Shown one piece after another: positions 1 through 7,945 of a stretch of DNA of 11,376 bases; within the stretch, counting starts at the first letter, position 1, and each line of letters starts with the position of its first letter. A model generated the notes under the pieces. The model saw nothing but the letters and a program-made list of their open reading frames with translations. It was not told the origin of the DNA and did no database searches. Source of the DNA: DHVE2 group archaeon (GTDB taxonomy: Archaea; Thermoplasmatota; Thermoplasmata; Thermoplasmatales; Aciduliprofundaceae). Both the position numbers and the translations under genes were made by a program. Location: positions 1 through 11,376 of the forward strand of contig JALULR010000081.1 in the NCBI GenBank assembly GCA_027056155.1, given 5' to 3'.

Positions 1-164
1 CTTGTAGAGCTCCAGAGTCCTTCTCATACCTCATTAATCTTTCCTATATTATTTTTCTCTAGGGTTTCAACCCACCCCCACCGCGCTCCTTATTTATAGT
101 GATAACCACAATAGATTTTGATTGCACAAAAGTTAAATAACATTGTAAAGAGATGGGTATATGA
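1..164. promoter_or_regulatory. Upstream region with candidate TATA boxes for the sensor gene
   Basis: No gene is supported here. On the + strand, an AT-rich element at 131-141 (AGTTAAATAAC) is centred about 28 bases before the ATG at 165, the spacing expected of an archaeal TATA box for a leaderless or nearly leaderless transcript. A second TATA-like element (TTATTTATA, 90-98) would give a leader of about 40 bases. No convincing SD precedes the ATG. On the - strand, two overlapping frames open toward the left edge from ATGs at 34 and 27, with an AT-rich stretch at about 45-55 upstream, so a divergent gene could begin here. The 9-11 visible codons are too few to call. The T-rich run at 46-58 could equally be a terminator for a + strand gene outside the window. 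Confidence 0.45.
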
Positions 165-1463
165 ATGGAAAGCATTAGAGATGCCGGCACTGCTACATGC
201 ACATTAAATTCAGAGTTTGAAGTTATTGAGGCAAACTCTGCCTGCAAGCTAGCTATGGAAGATGATGCTCTCGAAAACCATGTGCTTTTAATTGACCAGC
301 ACGCAAAAATGGTGCTTAAGAGCGATGGCGAGTTTGAAGGCTATGCTGCATTCTCAAATTCCAAAGGAGAGGTTTTTTACGCTCGCTGTCACATCACTCG
401 AGATGGTGCGCTTTACAAGGTCTCGGAATTTAAACCGCAGAATAAAATAGACTCGCGGCTTAGAGAGTATGTGTTTTTAGATTCTCCAATGCCCGCGTTT
501 ATAATAAGCTCTGAGCACGTGATAGTTGATGTGAATACCGCGTTTCTCGAGATACTCAAAGCAAAGCGGGGGGATATTGTAGGTAAGCTCTGCTATCCCT
601 TAATGCATCATACTACCGCTCCGCCAGAGGGCTGCCCACTGGTAGATGTAAAGTCAAATAGTCTCGAAGAGGGCTCAATGAATCTCATGCCCACAGTGCT
701 TGGCAATTTTCTAATAGTTGTGCGAAAGATTGCCCCCGGACTATACGGGCACTATGCACTTAAAGAGGCTGCGGTGCTTCTCGAAGCTCAAAACAGAATG
801 ATGGCTATGTTGAAGAGGTACAATCGCATTCTTCTAAATTCTATGATTATCAATACCATTTTCATTGCAGGAGGTGACATTCAGGAGAGCCTTGAGAAAG
901 TTGCTGACAGACTTATGGAGATTGACGAGTTTGCAGGTGTTCTTATATTTATAGGTATTGAAAGAGGTAAATCTACCATAAATATTGTCCGTGGTAAAGT
1001 TGAGATGCCCGCCCAGAGGTTTGAAGATATGAACTGGCACGGAAAAATAACAGTGAGCGCAGATTCTATGCGCAATGTGGTAATACCTATACAATACGGG
1101 AGCGCATCTGGGTACATGGTAATAAACACAGGTGAGGAAGAGCTCAGCGATGACGAGCTAAAAGTGCTTCAAACACTTGCAAACAATATAGGTATGTACA
1201 TAGAAGCGAAAAATCTTGATATGAAGCGCGAGATTGCGTATCGATATATGCTCGATTTGATGAACGATTTTGCCCAGCTTGTTGATAAAATAAGAAATCC
1301 TCTAGCTGTAATCATGGCCACTGCGGAAGTAGAGCTCGAAGACAGCGAGATAAAAGACACAATTATAGAGAATGTGGAGAAAGTACAGGATATAACTAGA
1401 AAAATAGACGAGCTCTGGAACAAGGCGGAGAAGATGCAAGAATCGCTTAAAAAGAAAGAGTAA
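165..1463 (+). CDS. PAS/GAF sensor protein with a degenerate histidine-kinase dimerisation helix
   Basis: A 432-residue soluble protein with no signal peptide or membrane helix. Residues about 8-92 look like a degenerate PAS fold. Residues about 98-190 are a clearer PAS domain with Cys143 and Cys157 in a GKLCYPLMHH...GCPL segment, resembling PAS domains of the C..H...CP type. Residues about 225-352 resemble a GAF domain. Residues about 360-420 resemble a HisKA dimerisation helix: RNPLAVI is intact at 377-383, but the position normally held by the phosphoacceptor His is Asp374, and no HATPase_c domain follows. The C-terminus is a charged, coiled-coil-like helix. It is probably a small-molecule or redox sensor that signals by dimerisation or partner binding, not a working kinase; this is inference. 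The ATG at 153 stops after three codons and the ATG at 161 is out of frame, so 165 is chosen. The thioesterase gene follows 35 bases later. Confidence 0.88.
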   Translation: MESIRDAGTATCTLNSEFEVIEANSACKLAMEDDALENHVLLIDQHAKMVLKSDGEFEGYAAFSNSKGEVFYARCHITRDGALYKVSEFKPQNKIDSRLREYVFLDSPMPAFIISSEHVIVDVNTAFLEILKAKRGDIVGKLCYPLMHHTTAPPEGCPLVDVKSNSLEEGSMNLMPTVLGNFLIVVRKIAPGLYGHYALKEAAVLLEAQNRMMAMLKRYNRILLNSMIINTIFIAGGDIQESLEKVADRLMEIDEFAGVLIFIGIERGKSTINIVRGKVEMPAQRFEDMNWHGKITVSADSMRNVVIPIQYGSASGYMVINTGEEELSDDELKVLQTLANNIGMYIEAKNLDMKREIAYRYMLDLMNDFAQLVDKIRNPLAVIMATAEVELEDSEIKDTIIENVEKVQDITRKIDELWNKAEKMQESLKKKE

Positions 1464-1488
1464 TTAATCTGCCGTGCATGACCGCATT

Positions 1489-1494
1489 GGTGAT
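1489..1494 (+). promoter_or_regulatory. SD setting the thioesterase start
   Basis: GGTGAT, complementary to the 3' end of archaeal 16S rRNA, lies four bases before the ATG at 1499. The upstream in-frame ATG at 1478 has no such site, so 1499 is preferred as the start. Confidence 0.65.
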
Positions 1495-1498
1495 ACAA

Positions 1499-1858
1499 AT
1501 GCAGTACGAGAAAAAATTTACCGTTACCGAGGATATGATTGCCGAGGGCATTGGACTAAACGTAAAAGTGCTATCTACTCCTTCGCTCATACTTGCAATG
1601 GAGATAACTTGCCACGAATCTGTAAGCGGCGCCTTGGAGAATGAGCAGACTACCGTGGGTACAGGTGTATGTATCAAGCACATGAAGCCTACTAAATTGG
1701 GCGAGGATTTTACGGTAAAAGTAGTAACTTCCGAGAGAAACGGGCGAAAGCTAAAGTTCCATGTGGAAGCTTATGACCGTGATGGCAAGATTGGCGAGGG
1801 CGAGCATTACCGATACATAGTTGATAAAAGAGATTTTGAAGCAAAGCTTCAGGGCTAA
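1499..1858 (+). CDS. Hot-dog fold thioesterase, FlK-like
   Basis: A 119-residue protein; 126 if started at the in-frame ATG at 1478. It matches the FlK-like (fluoroacetyl-CoA thioesterase-type) hot-dog family in length and motifs: STPSLILAMEITCHE, QTTVGTGVCIKHMKPTKLG, and a GEGEHYRYIV ending. The FlK catalytic residues are Thr42, Glu50 and His76. Here Thr27, Glu35 and His61 keep exactly the same spacing of 8 and 26. The family forms dimers that hydrolyse acyl-CoA thioesters in the cytoplasm. The natural substrate cannot be read from sequence: FlK itself detoxifies fluoroacetyl-CoA, but most relatives are uncharacterised and probably act on other short or toxic acyl-CoAs. It lies 35 bases after the sensor gene and is probably co-transcribed with it. 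Confidence 0.9.
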   Translation: MQYEKKFTVTEDMIAEGIGLNVKVLSTPSLILAMEITCHESVSGALENEQTTVGTGVCIKHMKPTKLGEDFTVKVVTSERNGRKLKFHVEAYDRDGKIGEGEHYRYIVDKRDFEAKLQG

Positions 1859-1860
1859 AT

Positions 1861-1872
1861 AATTTAAATATT
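1861..1872 (+). promoter_or_regulatory. Candidate TATA box for the nitrilase-family gene
   Basis: AATTTAAATATT is centred about 23 bases before the ATG at 1889, and no SD lies between them. This fits an archaeal leaderless promoter, so the hydrolase may be transcribed on its own as well as from upstream. Confidence 0.5.
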
Positions 1873-1888
1873 GTGACGATACACATGT

Positions 1889-2662
1889 ATGAAGATTCTA
1901 CTTGCTCAGACAAAGCCCGAGTTTGATACGCTGCAAAACGCACAGAGACTAAAAGAAATCGTGGAAAGCAACCGCGCGGACATTTATGTGTTTCCAGAGC
2001 TCTATCTCACAGGCTATTTGCTCAGGGACGACTTGCCTTCAAGGGCTATTAGCGCAGATTCAGAGTTATTCTCGGAGATTCGCAAGCTCTCGCAGGGCAA
2101 GGTAATAATATTCGGTTTTCCCGAGCGCGCGGGCACTTTTATTTACAACTCTGCGGCGGTGGTGCATGAATCGAAAATAGACATAGCTAGAAAGCTGCAC
2201 TTGCCAAATTTTGGGCCTTTTGAAGAAAAGCTCTATTTTAAAGAGGGCACCGAGCCTTTTGTTATCGATACGCGATTTGGAAAGCTCGGTGTGCAAATCT
2301 GCTACGATGCATTTTTCCCAGAGGTTGCCAAAGCACAGGCGCTTATGGGCGCCGAGCTCATCGTCAATATATCTGCGAGCCCGATAACATCGAGGGCCAT
2401 GTTCGAATCGATTTTACCAGCACGTGCCATAGAAAACACCGTGTTCTTTGCGTATGTGAATTGGGCAGGATTGCAGCGCACCATGGAGTTTTGGGGCGGC
2501 TCTATGCTCTATTCTCCTCTGGGCAAGCGCCTATGCAAGGCACCGTACTTTGAAGAAACTACTTTGATTTGCGAATTTGAGCCTGTGGATTTAAGCTTGG
2601 CGCGGCGGGTTAGGCCTACACTCAGAGATACACGCTCAGAGTTATTATGCAAAAAAGATTGA
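1889..2662 (+). CDS. Carbon-nitrogen hydrolase (nitrilase superfamily amidase)
   Basis: A 257-residue cytoplasmic enzyme of the usual length for the superfamily. The catalytic triad is complete: Glu37 in VFPELYLTGY, Lys102 in ARKLHLPNFG and Cys138 in GVQICYDAFFPE. The NISASP segment, the PARAIEN-VFFAYVN stretch and the C-terminal ARRVRPTLRDTR segment are also typical. Members hydrolyse or transfer at amide or nitrile carbons. The NFGPFEEK-YF loop and RRVRPTLRD ending resemble amidase and glutaminase-type members more than true nitrilases, but the substrate is unknown. The start at 1889 gives the expected beta-strand MKILLAQTKPE; an ATG at 1885 is out of frame. It converges on the 1581-residue gene with 21 bases between them. 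Arginine codons here are mostly CGN (10 of 17), unlike the repeat-protein gene at the right of the window. Confidence 0.93.
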   Translation: MKILLAQTKPEFDTLQNAQRLKEIVESNRADIYVFPELYLTGYLLRDDLPSRAISADSELFSEIRKLSQGKVIIFGFPERAGTFIYNSAAVVHESKIDIARKLHLPNFGPFEEKLYFKEGTEPFVIDTRFGKLGVQICYDAFFPEVAKAQALMGAELIVNISASPITSRAMFESILPARAIENTVFFAYVNWAGLQRTMEFWGGSMLYSPLGKRLCKAPYFEETTLICEFEPVDLSLARRVRPTLRDTRSELLCKKD

Positions 2663-2667
2663 ATTTT

Positions 2668-2681
2668 AAAAAATGAAAAAA
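2668..2681 (-). terminator. Candidate poly-T terminator of the pilin/lysozyme operon
   Basis: Read on the - strand, the 2-3 bases after the stop codon at 2684 lead into TTTTTTCATTTTTT. Archaeal RNA polymerase commonly terminates at such T-runs without a hairpin. The site lies in the 21-base gap between two convergent genes. Confidence 0.55.
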
Positions 2682-2683
2682 GG

Positions 2684-5600
2684 TTAAGGGTGCCCGTGTC
2701 CTAGGTACGGCGTGGGCACGGGGATATAGAACTTGTACGCTACTAGATTGCCGTTTAACGAGCCTCCAAAGGTCCCCGTGGCACGGTATCCAAATATGGA
2801 CGAGGATTCATAGTTTGTGTCCATGCCGAGCTTGTTTATCGTATAATACACTTGGCTGCTTTTTAGCATATCATACCCATGCTGCGGGAACTGGGATATG
2901 CCCAGCTTATATACTATGTATCTAACCTCGTTGTTGAGCCATACTATGAACGAGTCAGGGGTTGGCGTGCCATTGTACCATACCACATACATCTGGTGCA
3001 AGCCCCTGCCCATGTTTAAGTCCACATATATACCAAACTTGTAGTTAATGCTCTCATTGACATACACATCTTTTAGCATGTGGTGGAATATCTTAATTAA
3101 ACCCTCTTGTGTTAGCGAGGAGCCGAGACTCTTCGGGAAGTATTTGGATAGCGAAGAAACAGCGCCAGTGCCTACAAATCCAAAGTCTGCAGTCACTACG
3201 TTTTCTATGCCCTCCACTCCGAACTTTAAGTATCTTCCGTTTGTTGCAGATGCCTTGTTGTATGATATGGCGCCCGGAGAAATGGTAAGATGACTACGCA
3301 CCCTGTCGTAAACTTCGTTGACATTCATAACAATGGAGCCACTGCGCATTATGCCACGGGCGTTGAATCCTCCCTCTGTGTAGCTAGCCTCTACTGTAGC
3401 TGCTCCCAATTCAGCAACGTATTTCTGGTATCCGTTGTTCTCCTCAACCTTACTCTGTGACGCGGAGAAGTCCCTAGCAAAGTAGAAAAATGTCAGGTTG
3501 CTCTTATACCCGTTTGCCTTTGACATTAGGCCTTGCAAATCCGATGCTGCCGTGGAAAACAAACTTGATGCATCGGCGAGCGCCTTGCTCGTTGCGCTCG
3601 TTGCGCTCATCAGTATATCCTTATCGGTGTAGTTCCATGCAGCCATTTCATCTTTTGCATTTACCACGCTAAAATGGTAGAATACAGAATAGCGGTTCCA
3701 GATTTCGCCTAGCGGCTCGTAGTCATATATGAGCTTGTTTAGAGGCTCACTAACGAAAAATGGCTTTGTGTTTGTATCTTTGCTATCCACGCCAAAGTAT
3801 CCACGTGTGTAGTTGAACTGTACATCTGTGTGAAATGCCCAGTTATCCACATGCGTGCATTTGTTCCAGTGCGATTCTAAGAACCATGCGGTATATATTG
3901 GCACTTGAATATGGAGATTGAAATTAACAGAGCCGTTGTACCATGTGTACCAATGATGCCCACCATAAACTAGAGAGGTTCTATCTGTGCGGAGGTTCAT
4001 GTTCAAGCTTCCTGATAATTGCACACTAAACTGATATTCGAAGGGCGCGCTGCCCATGTTGTAGTTTATATCTTGCACATCTACGAATCTGTGGCCCTTG
4101 CCGATTGCAGCGGAGCCGCTAACACTTGGGGTAGTGAATTTGACGACTATGGATTCATTTTTCATTCTCTGATACGTTGTATCGTATGGTACAGAAGTAT
4201 CCCAGAAATCGTATCTGCCCTGATACATACTTGGAAATATGGGTATTGAAGAATACCTTGTGCTTAGGTATATGTTTTTATCAAGCACATTATACGATTC
4301 AGGAATCCACTGCGCAAGCTGGTCAATTAAGAAGCTGCCACCGCGAGCTGTTGCAAGCTCGTGGCTCCTTTTTTCTGCCATAAACATCTCGTGTAATGCC
4401 ATAATTTTACCGCCGTTGCCCACATCTAAATCCACGCTGCTTCCTGATATACCCGGAACAGAGCCCTTATCGTCGTACTGCCAGTATGACCATGTGCTCC
4501 ACTTCCCTGTGCGCGGCGAGCCGTGGGGGTCTCTAGTCCAGTCCGCTATCCATAGAGGCCATTTCGTAACTGAAGAGTCGAGGTGTGATGCATAATTTAC
4601 GTTAACATATAGAACAGGCGTAACGCCAAGTTGAGACTGCACATCGCTCATAAACTCATTTATCCAATTGCTAAGAGAATGCCAGCCTATCGATGATGCT
4701 TTACCCTCGATATCAAGCGCTGGCGGCAATTGCATCTCACCCATATACGGTTTAATCACATTTACAAAATGACTAGCTTCTGAGCTTGCAGAATCTCTTT
4801 CTGGGTGTGCAAAGTGGTATGCACCCATCATCATGCCTGCAGAATTGCCATTTTGTATATTTCTTGTGAATTTAGAATCTACATAGCTAGTGCCATCAGT
4901 AGCTTTTACAAACGCAAACTTGTAACCAGCACCTGCAACCTTGCTCCAGTCAATATTTCCTTGCCAATGCGATACATCTATGCCTTCCCCACTTACTGTA
5001 GTATTATTTCCTGTGCCGTTGCCCGTACCGTTGCCTCCCGGTGGCGGTGCTGGTGGCGTTGTACCGTTGCCCGGCGGTGTGCCCGCTTTACCTAATATAC
5101 GATATCCTAGATGCCATCTTATATACTTGTAGAAATTGGTTACATACTTCCCGGTGTCCGTAGTCTCGTCAAGATAACCCCTCAAATCTCCAAAGTGCTG
5201 AGATGTTGAGTATGCTTCATTTGTTTCGCTTAGCGGAAACTCGCCATTAAGGTCCTTAATAAGCCCGTTCTTTCCCACAACCTTCTGCCTTGCGTCTTCA
5301 GTTTGTTCTTTAACAGTATCCCAAACTGTGTCCTTATGATAATAAGGCACGCCACCTTTCTCCAAAGCCATAATCCACATCTCGTGAATTATCGCGTTAA
5401 ATGCATCTCTTGTTAAATCTCTGTGGAAATTAAATGAGCCATTGTACTTTCTACCATCGAAAGGATAACCGCTGTAACCATCAGGCCACGTGCTCACCTG
5501 ATAACTCGGCGGGAATGAATCGCAGTCAGAATCATAAGGGCCTGCGTCATCTGAGGGCGAAGGGTCTCCACCATCATACAAATTCTTCATCGCTTGATAC

Positions 5601-7429
5601 CACATATCAACGGTGTCTTTTGTGAGATAATAGAGATATGCATCATCGTCTGAGGAATCTTTAAATTGCTTATATGCACCAAACTTCCACCAAATCTCCT
5701 TGCGCTCCGGTATCATGCTTGAAAACTCGTTAGCTGCACTCTGAAGCTTGCCATTAATCATATTATCAGTACCGTCTTTAATAATGGTTATTTGGTTCTT
5801 CGGGTTTCCGTCCATCACGTACGCTGAAGAGCTTCCTACCTTAGTTGCAGCCTCGTATGCAGCGTAATCTATCATTCCTTTGTTGTATAGGTCGTTCCAT
5901 GTGTCTGAGCGCCTTTTCATAGAGCGCGTGAGAGCATCGATTATGTAATGTAGTACATTAATGCAAGGGCCATCTTTTGCATAGTTCATATGCTCCTCAC
6001 CGTATGATTTTTTCACTAAATTGTATTCGTAGTTTCCGGTGTGGAAATATGTTGCGCTTGTACCGGTTGCTAGGGTGTGAAGGTTAAAGTACTCGTGCTT
6101 TGGTGTGAGGATAAGTTCAATGGTATCAGAAACGGGGTCATTCTCTACCCTCCATGTCATCGTCGCGGTTGCATGTATAACTCCATGTTTTGTGATTATT
6201 TTGAATGGTACACTAAGGTCCGCAGATGCAAATCTTCCTTGAATGCTAGTGGGTATATGTAGCCATGTCCTCCATTTTGCAAGGTATGTGTGTACCATCT
6301 CGTGAGCCCATGAATCTCCCTTTTTCTTTATATCGTTCCAGCTGATAATCGGCTCTTTCAGCGTAGCATCTGCAAAGTATTGGTTGGTAAGGTCGCCCCA
6401 GAACAGGCGCATATACTCATATACAAACCTATCAGCGTAGCCGTATATTGATTGCCCAAGAATCTTACCCACATAGAAATGATGGTCCATGGCATTCCAC
6501 ATAAAGTATATGTCTGCTGCGTCAATGGTGCCATCTCTAGTAAACCTATTTAGCATGCCATCTAACCCAAGACTGCTCGCTACGCTTCTATCGTAAGTAT
6601 GGAAAAATCTCACGCTTTCCAGCATTAATGCGAGATTTGCAGCTTTCTCAACATCGCCTTTAGTCAAAATTTTGGTCACTGGCACCTCTTTTCCATCGTA
6701 TGCTCCTGCTGCATAGCCTTCAAGGGTTCTGTACTGCGCTATGGTAGTTAGCACATACCTCACAAGCCTGCCAAAATCACCAAGATTGGTGGTAGATGTG
6801 TTGTACTCATCAAATACAAACTTTAATAGTGGAAGCGGGGAGTATATAATTCTATTGTACAACATATTACGCTTTATCTCGTAGCCGGTCCTTTTATCGT
6901 GATATGTATAATTCACAAACCCCACAACATACGGATACACTTGAAGCTGGGTATTACGGCGCTCGCCTCCACCCTCTATTTTGTTATCCACAGCTTGAAT
7001 AGAAGACGCAACCCATGTTAGCTGATAATTTTTCACAAAATCCTTAGTCTTCTTGTAATCCATAACTACTTTTAACGAATAATTTCCAACGATTATTTTG
7101 TAATCTTGGGTTTCTAGCGGGAACGTTTTGTTTATAAACTTTGCGAAGTCTTTGAAAGCATAATACTGAATCATATATATGTTTGGATTTGTCTTCTTTG
7201 TTACGTTATGTATTACTTCCATCACAATATGATACGCTTTTTCTCTAACCATATCATGTATGTTTCTCAGTTTTTGGTCAGATTCTTCGTAGAATTTATT
7301 CACCGAGCTTACATTATGGTAGCCAAGTATCGATGCGTATATCCCTGCCAGCAAGAGCATGAGTACAAATATTATGGCAAAGACATACGCAAATGGCACT
7401 CTTCCACCCTCTTTTTTTATTATTTTCAT
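2684..7429 (-). CDS. Membrane-anchored extracytoplasmic protein with embedded GH25 lysozyme domain
   Basis: A 1581-residue protein. Residues 12-36 form one membrane helix preceded by basic residues (K5, K6, R10), so nearly all of the protein lies outside. Many N-x-S/T sequons and few cysteines fit this. Residues 37-780 are a large unrecognised region. Residues 783-811 are a Gly/Pro/Asn/Thr linker. Residues about 814-1003 are a complete GH25 muramidase with GIDVSHWQ (Asp818), PALDIEG (Asp906, Glu908) and the terminal VDLDV (1000-1003). GH25 cuts the beta-1,4 bond between MurNAc and GlcNAc of bacterial peptidoglycan. Residues 1004-1581 are again unrecognised. The RVPFA motif at 10-14 and the position after pilin-like genes recall large haloarchaeal proteins (possibly DUF7286; from memory, unchecked). 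Archaea lack murein, so the target is probably neighbouring bacteria. An HExxH sequence at 376-380 is noted separately. The ATG directly follows the stop of the upstream gene and has a strong SD. Confidence 0.95.
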   Translation of the reverse strand: MKIIKKEGGRVPFAYVFAIIFVLMLLLAGIYASILGYHNVSSVNKFYEESDQKLRNIHDMVREKAYHIVMEVIHNVTKKTNPNIYMIQYYAFKDFAKFINKTFPLETQDYKIIVGNYSLKVVMDYKKTKDFVKNYQLTWVASSIQAVDNKIEGGGERRNTQLQVYPYVVGFVNYTYHDKRTGYEIKRNMLYNRIIYSPLPLLKFVFDEYNTSTTNLGDFGRLVRYVLTTIAQYRTLEGYAAGAYDGKEVPVTKILTKGDVEKAANLALMLESVRFFHTYDRSVASSLGLDGMLNRFTRDGTIDAADIYFMWNAMDHHFYVGKILGQSIYGYADRFVYEYMRLFWGDLTNQYFADATLKEPIISWNDIKKKGDSWAHEMVHTYLAKWRTWLHIPTSIQGRFASADLSVPFKIITKHGVIHATATMTWRVENDPVSDTIELILTPKHEYFNLHTLATGTSATYFHTGNYEYNLVKKSYGEEHMNYAKDGPCINVLHYIIDALTRSMKRRSDTWNDLYNKGMIDYAAYEAATKVGSSSAYVMDGNPKNQITIIKDGTDNMINGKLQSAANEFSSMIPERKEIWWKFGAYKQFKDSSDDDAYLYYLTKDTVDMWYQAMKNLYDGGDPSPSDDAGPYDSDCDSFPPSYQVSTWPDGYSGYPFDGRKYNGSFNFHRDLTRDAFNAIIHEMWIMALEKGGVPYYHKDTVWDTVKEQTEDARQKVVGKNGLIKDLNGEFPLSETNEAYSTSQHFGDLRGYLDETTDTGKYVTNFYKYIRWHLGYRILGKAGTPPGNGTTPPAPPPGGNGTGNGTGNNTTVSGEGIDVSHWQGNIDWSKVAGAGYKFAFVKATDGTSYVDSKFTRNIQNGNSAGMMMGAYHFAHPERDSASSEASHFVNVIKPYMGEMQLPPALDIEGKASSIGWHSLSNWINEFMSDVQSQLGVTPVLYVNVNYASHLDSSVTKWPLWIADWTRDPHGSPRTGKWSTWSYWQYDDKGSVPGISGSSVDLDVGNGGKIMALHEMFMAEKRSHELATARGGSFLIDQLAQWIPESYNVLDKNIYLSTRYSSIPIFPSMYQGRYDFWDTSVPYDTTYQRMKNESIVVKFTTPSVSGSAAIGKGHRFVDVQDINYNMGSAPFEYQFSVQLSGSLNMNLRTDRTSLVYGGHHWYTWYNGSVNFNLHIQVPIYTAWFLESHWNKCTHVDNWAFHTDVQFNYTRGYFGVDSKDTNTKPFFVSEPLNKLIYDYEPLGEIWNRYSVFYHFSVVNAKDEMAAWNYTDKDILMSATSATSKALADASSLFSTAASDLQGLMSKANGYKSNLTFFYFARDFSASQSKVEENNGYQKYVAELGAATVEASYTEGGFNARGIMRSGSIVMNVNEVYDRVRSHLTISPGAISYNKASATNGRYLKFGVEGIENVVTADFGFVGTGAVSSLSKYFPKSLGSSLTQEGLIKIFHHMLKDVYVNESINYKFGIYVDLNMGRGLHQMYVVWYNGTPTPDSFIVWLNNEVRYIVYKLGISQFPQHGYDMLKSSQVYYTINKLGMDTNYESSSIFGYRATGTFGGSLNGNLVAYKFYIPVPTPYLGHGHP
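4421..4990 (-). other. GH25 muramidase domain within the 1581-residue protein
   Basis: Residues 814-1003 form an apparently complete GH25 catalytic domain. Asp818, Asp906 and Glu908 align with Asp9, Asp98 and Glu100 of the classical GH25 enzyme cellosyl, with nearly the same spacing (88 versus 89). Other family features are YKFAFVKATDG, MMMGAYHFAHP, TPVLYVN, LWIADWT, WSYWQYDD and the closing VDLDV. No known peptidoglycan-binding repeat is attached. The linker is encoded at 4997-5083. Confidence 0.95.
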
Positions 7430-7945
7430 TTATCTCACCCTCCATACATACATGGTTATGGTTACCTTATCCCCATTTTGAGGCATATCTATATACGTGG
7501 TATAGCTCATCTTATTATCGGGCAATGTACCGTCGCCTATAACAAAGCTAGCCCCGTGATAGCTTGCATGAAACGAAAATTCATACTCTGGGTGCGTTAA
7601 ACTTTTCAAAGTGGCATTCATCTTATCTTCTATGCCCTTCTTAACAGTGCTTATTTCCGCACCACCTGTAACGCGAAGATATAAATCTTCGGATATAAGA
7701 TGCTCCACTGTTTTGTCTTCTAATATTATCTGATTGCCCGATGAATCGGTATATTGAACGTACCTAACTGTGGATTTTAGAAAAGAATATGTTAAATCTT
7801 CGGCATATCTCTTCTCATTCTTCTCTAGCATGAACACATTCGTGTTTGATGAGGATATAACGAGCCCCATGAGTAATATGAGGATAAGAATAGGCGCGAT
7901 TAACGCCGCATCAATTACTGCAGATTGTCCGCGCTCTACTTCCAC
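7430..7945 (-). CDS. Pilin-like small membrane-anchored protein
   Basis: A 171-residue protein starting at GTG (7945). The N-terminus MEVERGQSAVIDAALIAPIL has a short charged leader, Gly6-Gln7, then a hydrophobic helix at about 10-31. This resembles an archaeal class III (prepilin) signal peptide or a TadE-like anchor, with possible cleavage after Gly6. The remainder is an extracytoplasmic, beta-strand-rich domain without recognisable motifs. GTG is chosen because a perfect GGAGGTGAT lies three bases before it and no ATG is suitably placed. It overlaps the upstream gene by 10 bases, and its TAA abuts the ATG of the lysozyme gene. A role as a minor pilin or pseudopilin in a surface structure is inferred. 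No secretion ATPase or platform protein is present in this window. Confidence 0.9.
   Translation of the reverse strand: MEVERGQSAVIDAALIAPILILILLMGLVISSSNTNVFMLEKNEKRYAEDLTYSFLKSTVRYVQYTDSSGNQIILEDKTVEHLISEDLYLRVTGGAEISTVKKGIEDKMNATLKSLTHPEYEFSFHASYHGASFVIGDGTLPDNKMSYTTYIDMPQNGDKVTITMYVWRVR
7435..7443 (-). promoter_or_regulatory. SD for the lysozyme-domain gene, inside the upstream gene
   Basis: The - strand reads GGAGGGTGA, five bases before the ATG at 7429 and within the last codons of the pilin-like gene. With the TAAATG junction this suggests translational coupling of the two genes. Confidence 0.75.

Noticed and set aside
1..34. Divergent - strand gene starting at 34 or 27 and running off the left edge
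   Set aside because: Only 9-11 codons are visible and two frames compete; there is too little to call a gene.
1478..1498. Upstream ATG for the thioesterase
   Set aside because: It adds seven residues without homology value and has no SD, whereas 1499 has GGTGAT four bases upstream.
3048..7600. Short + strand frames inside the lysozyme-domain gene
   Set aside because: They lie opposite a 1581-residue gene with recognisable domains and show no motifs or start signals of their own.
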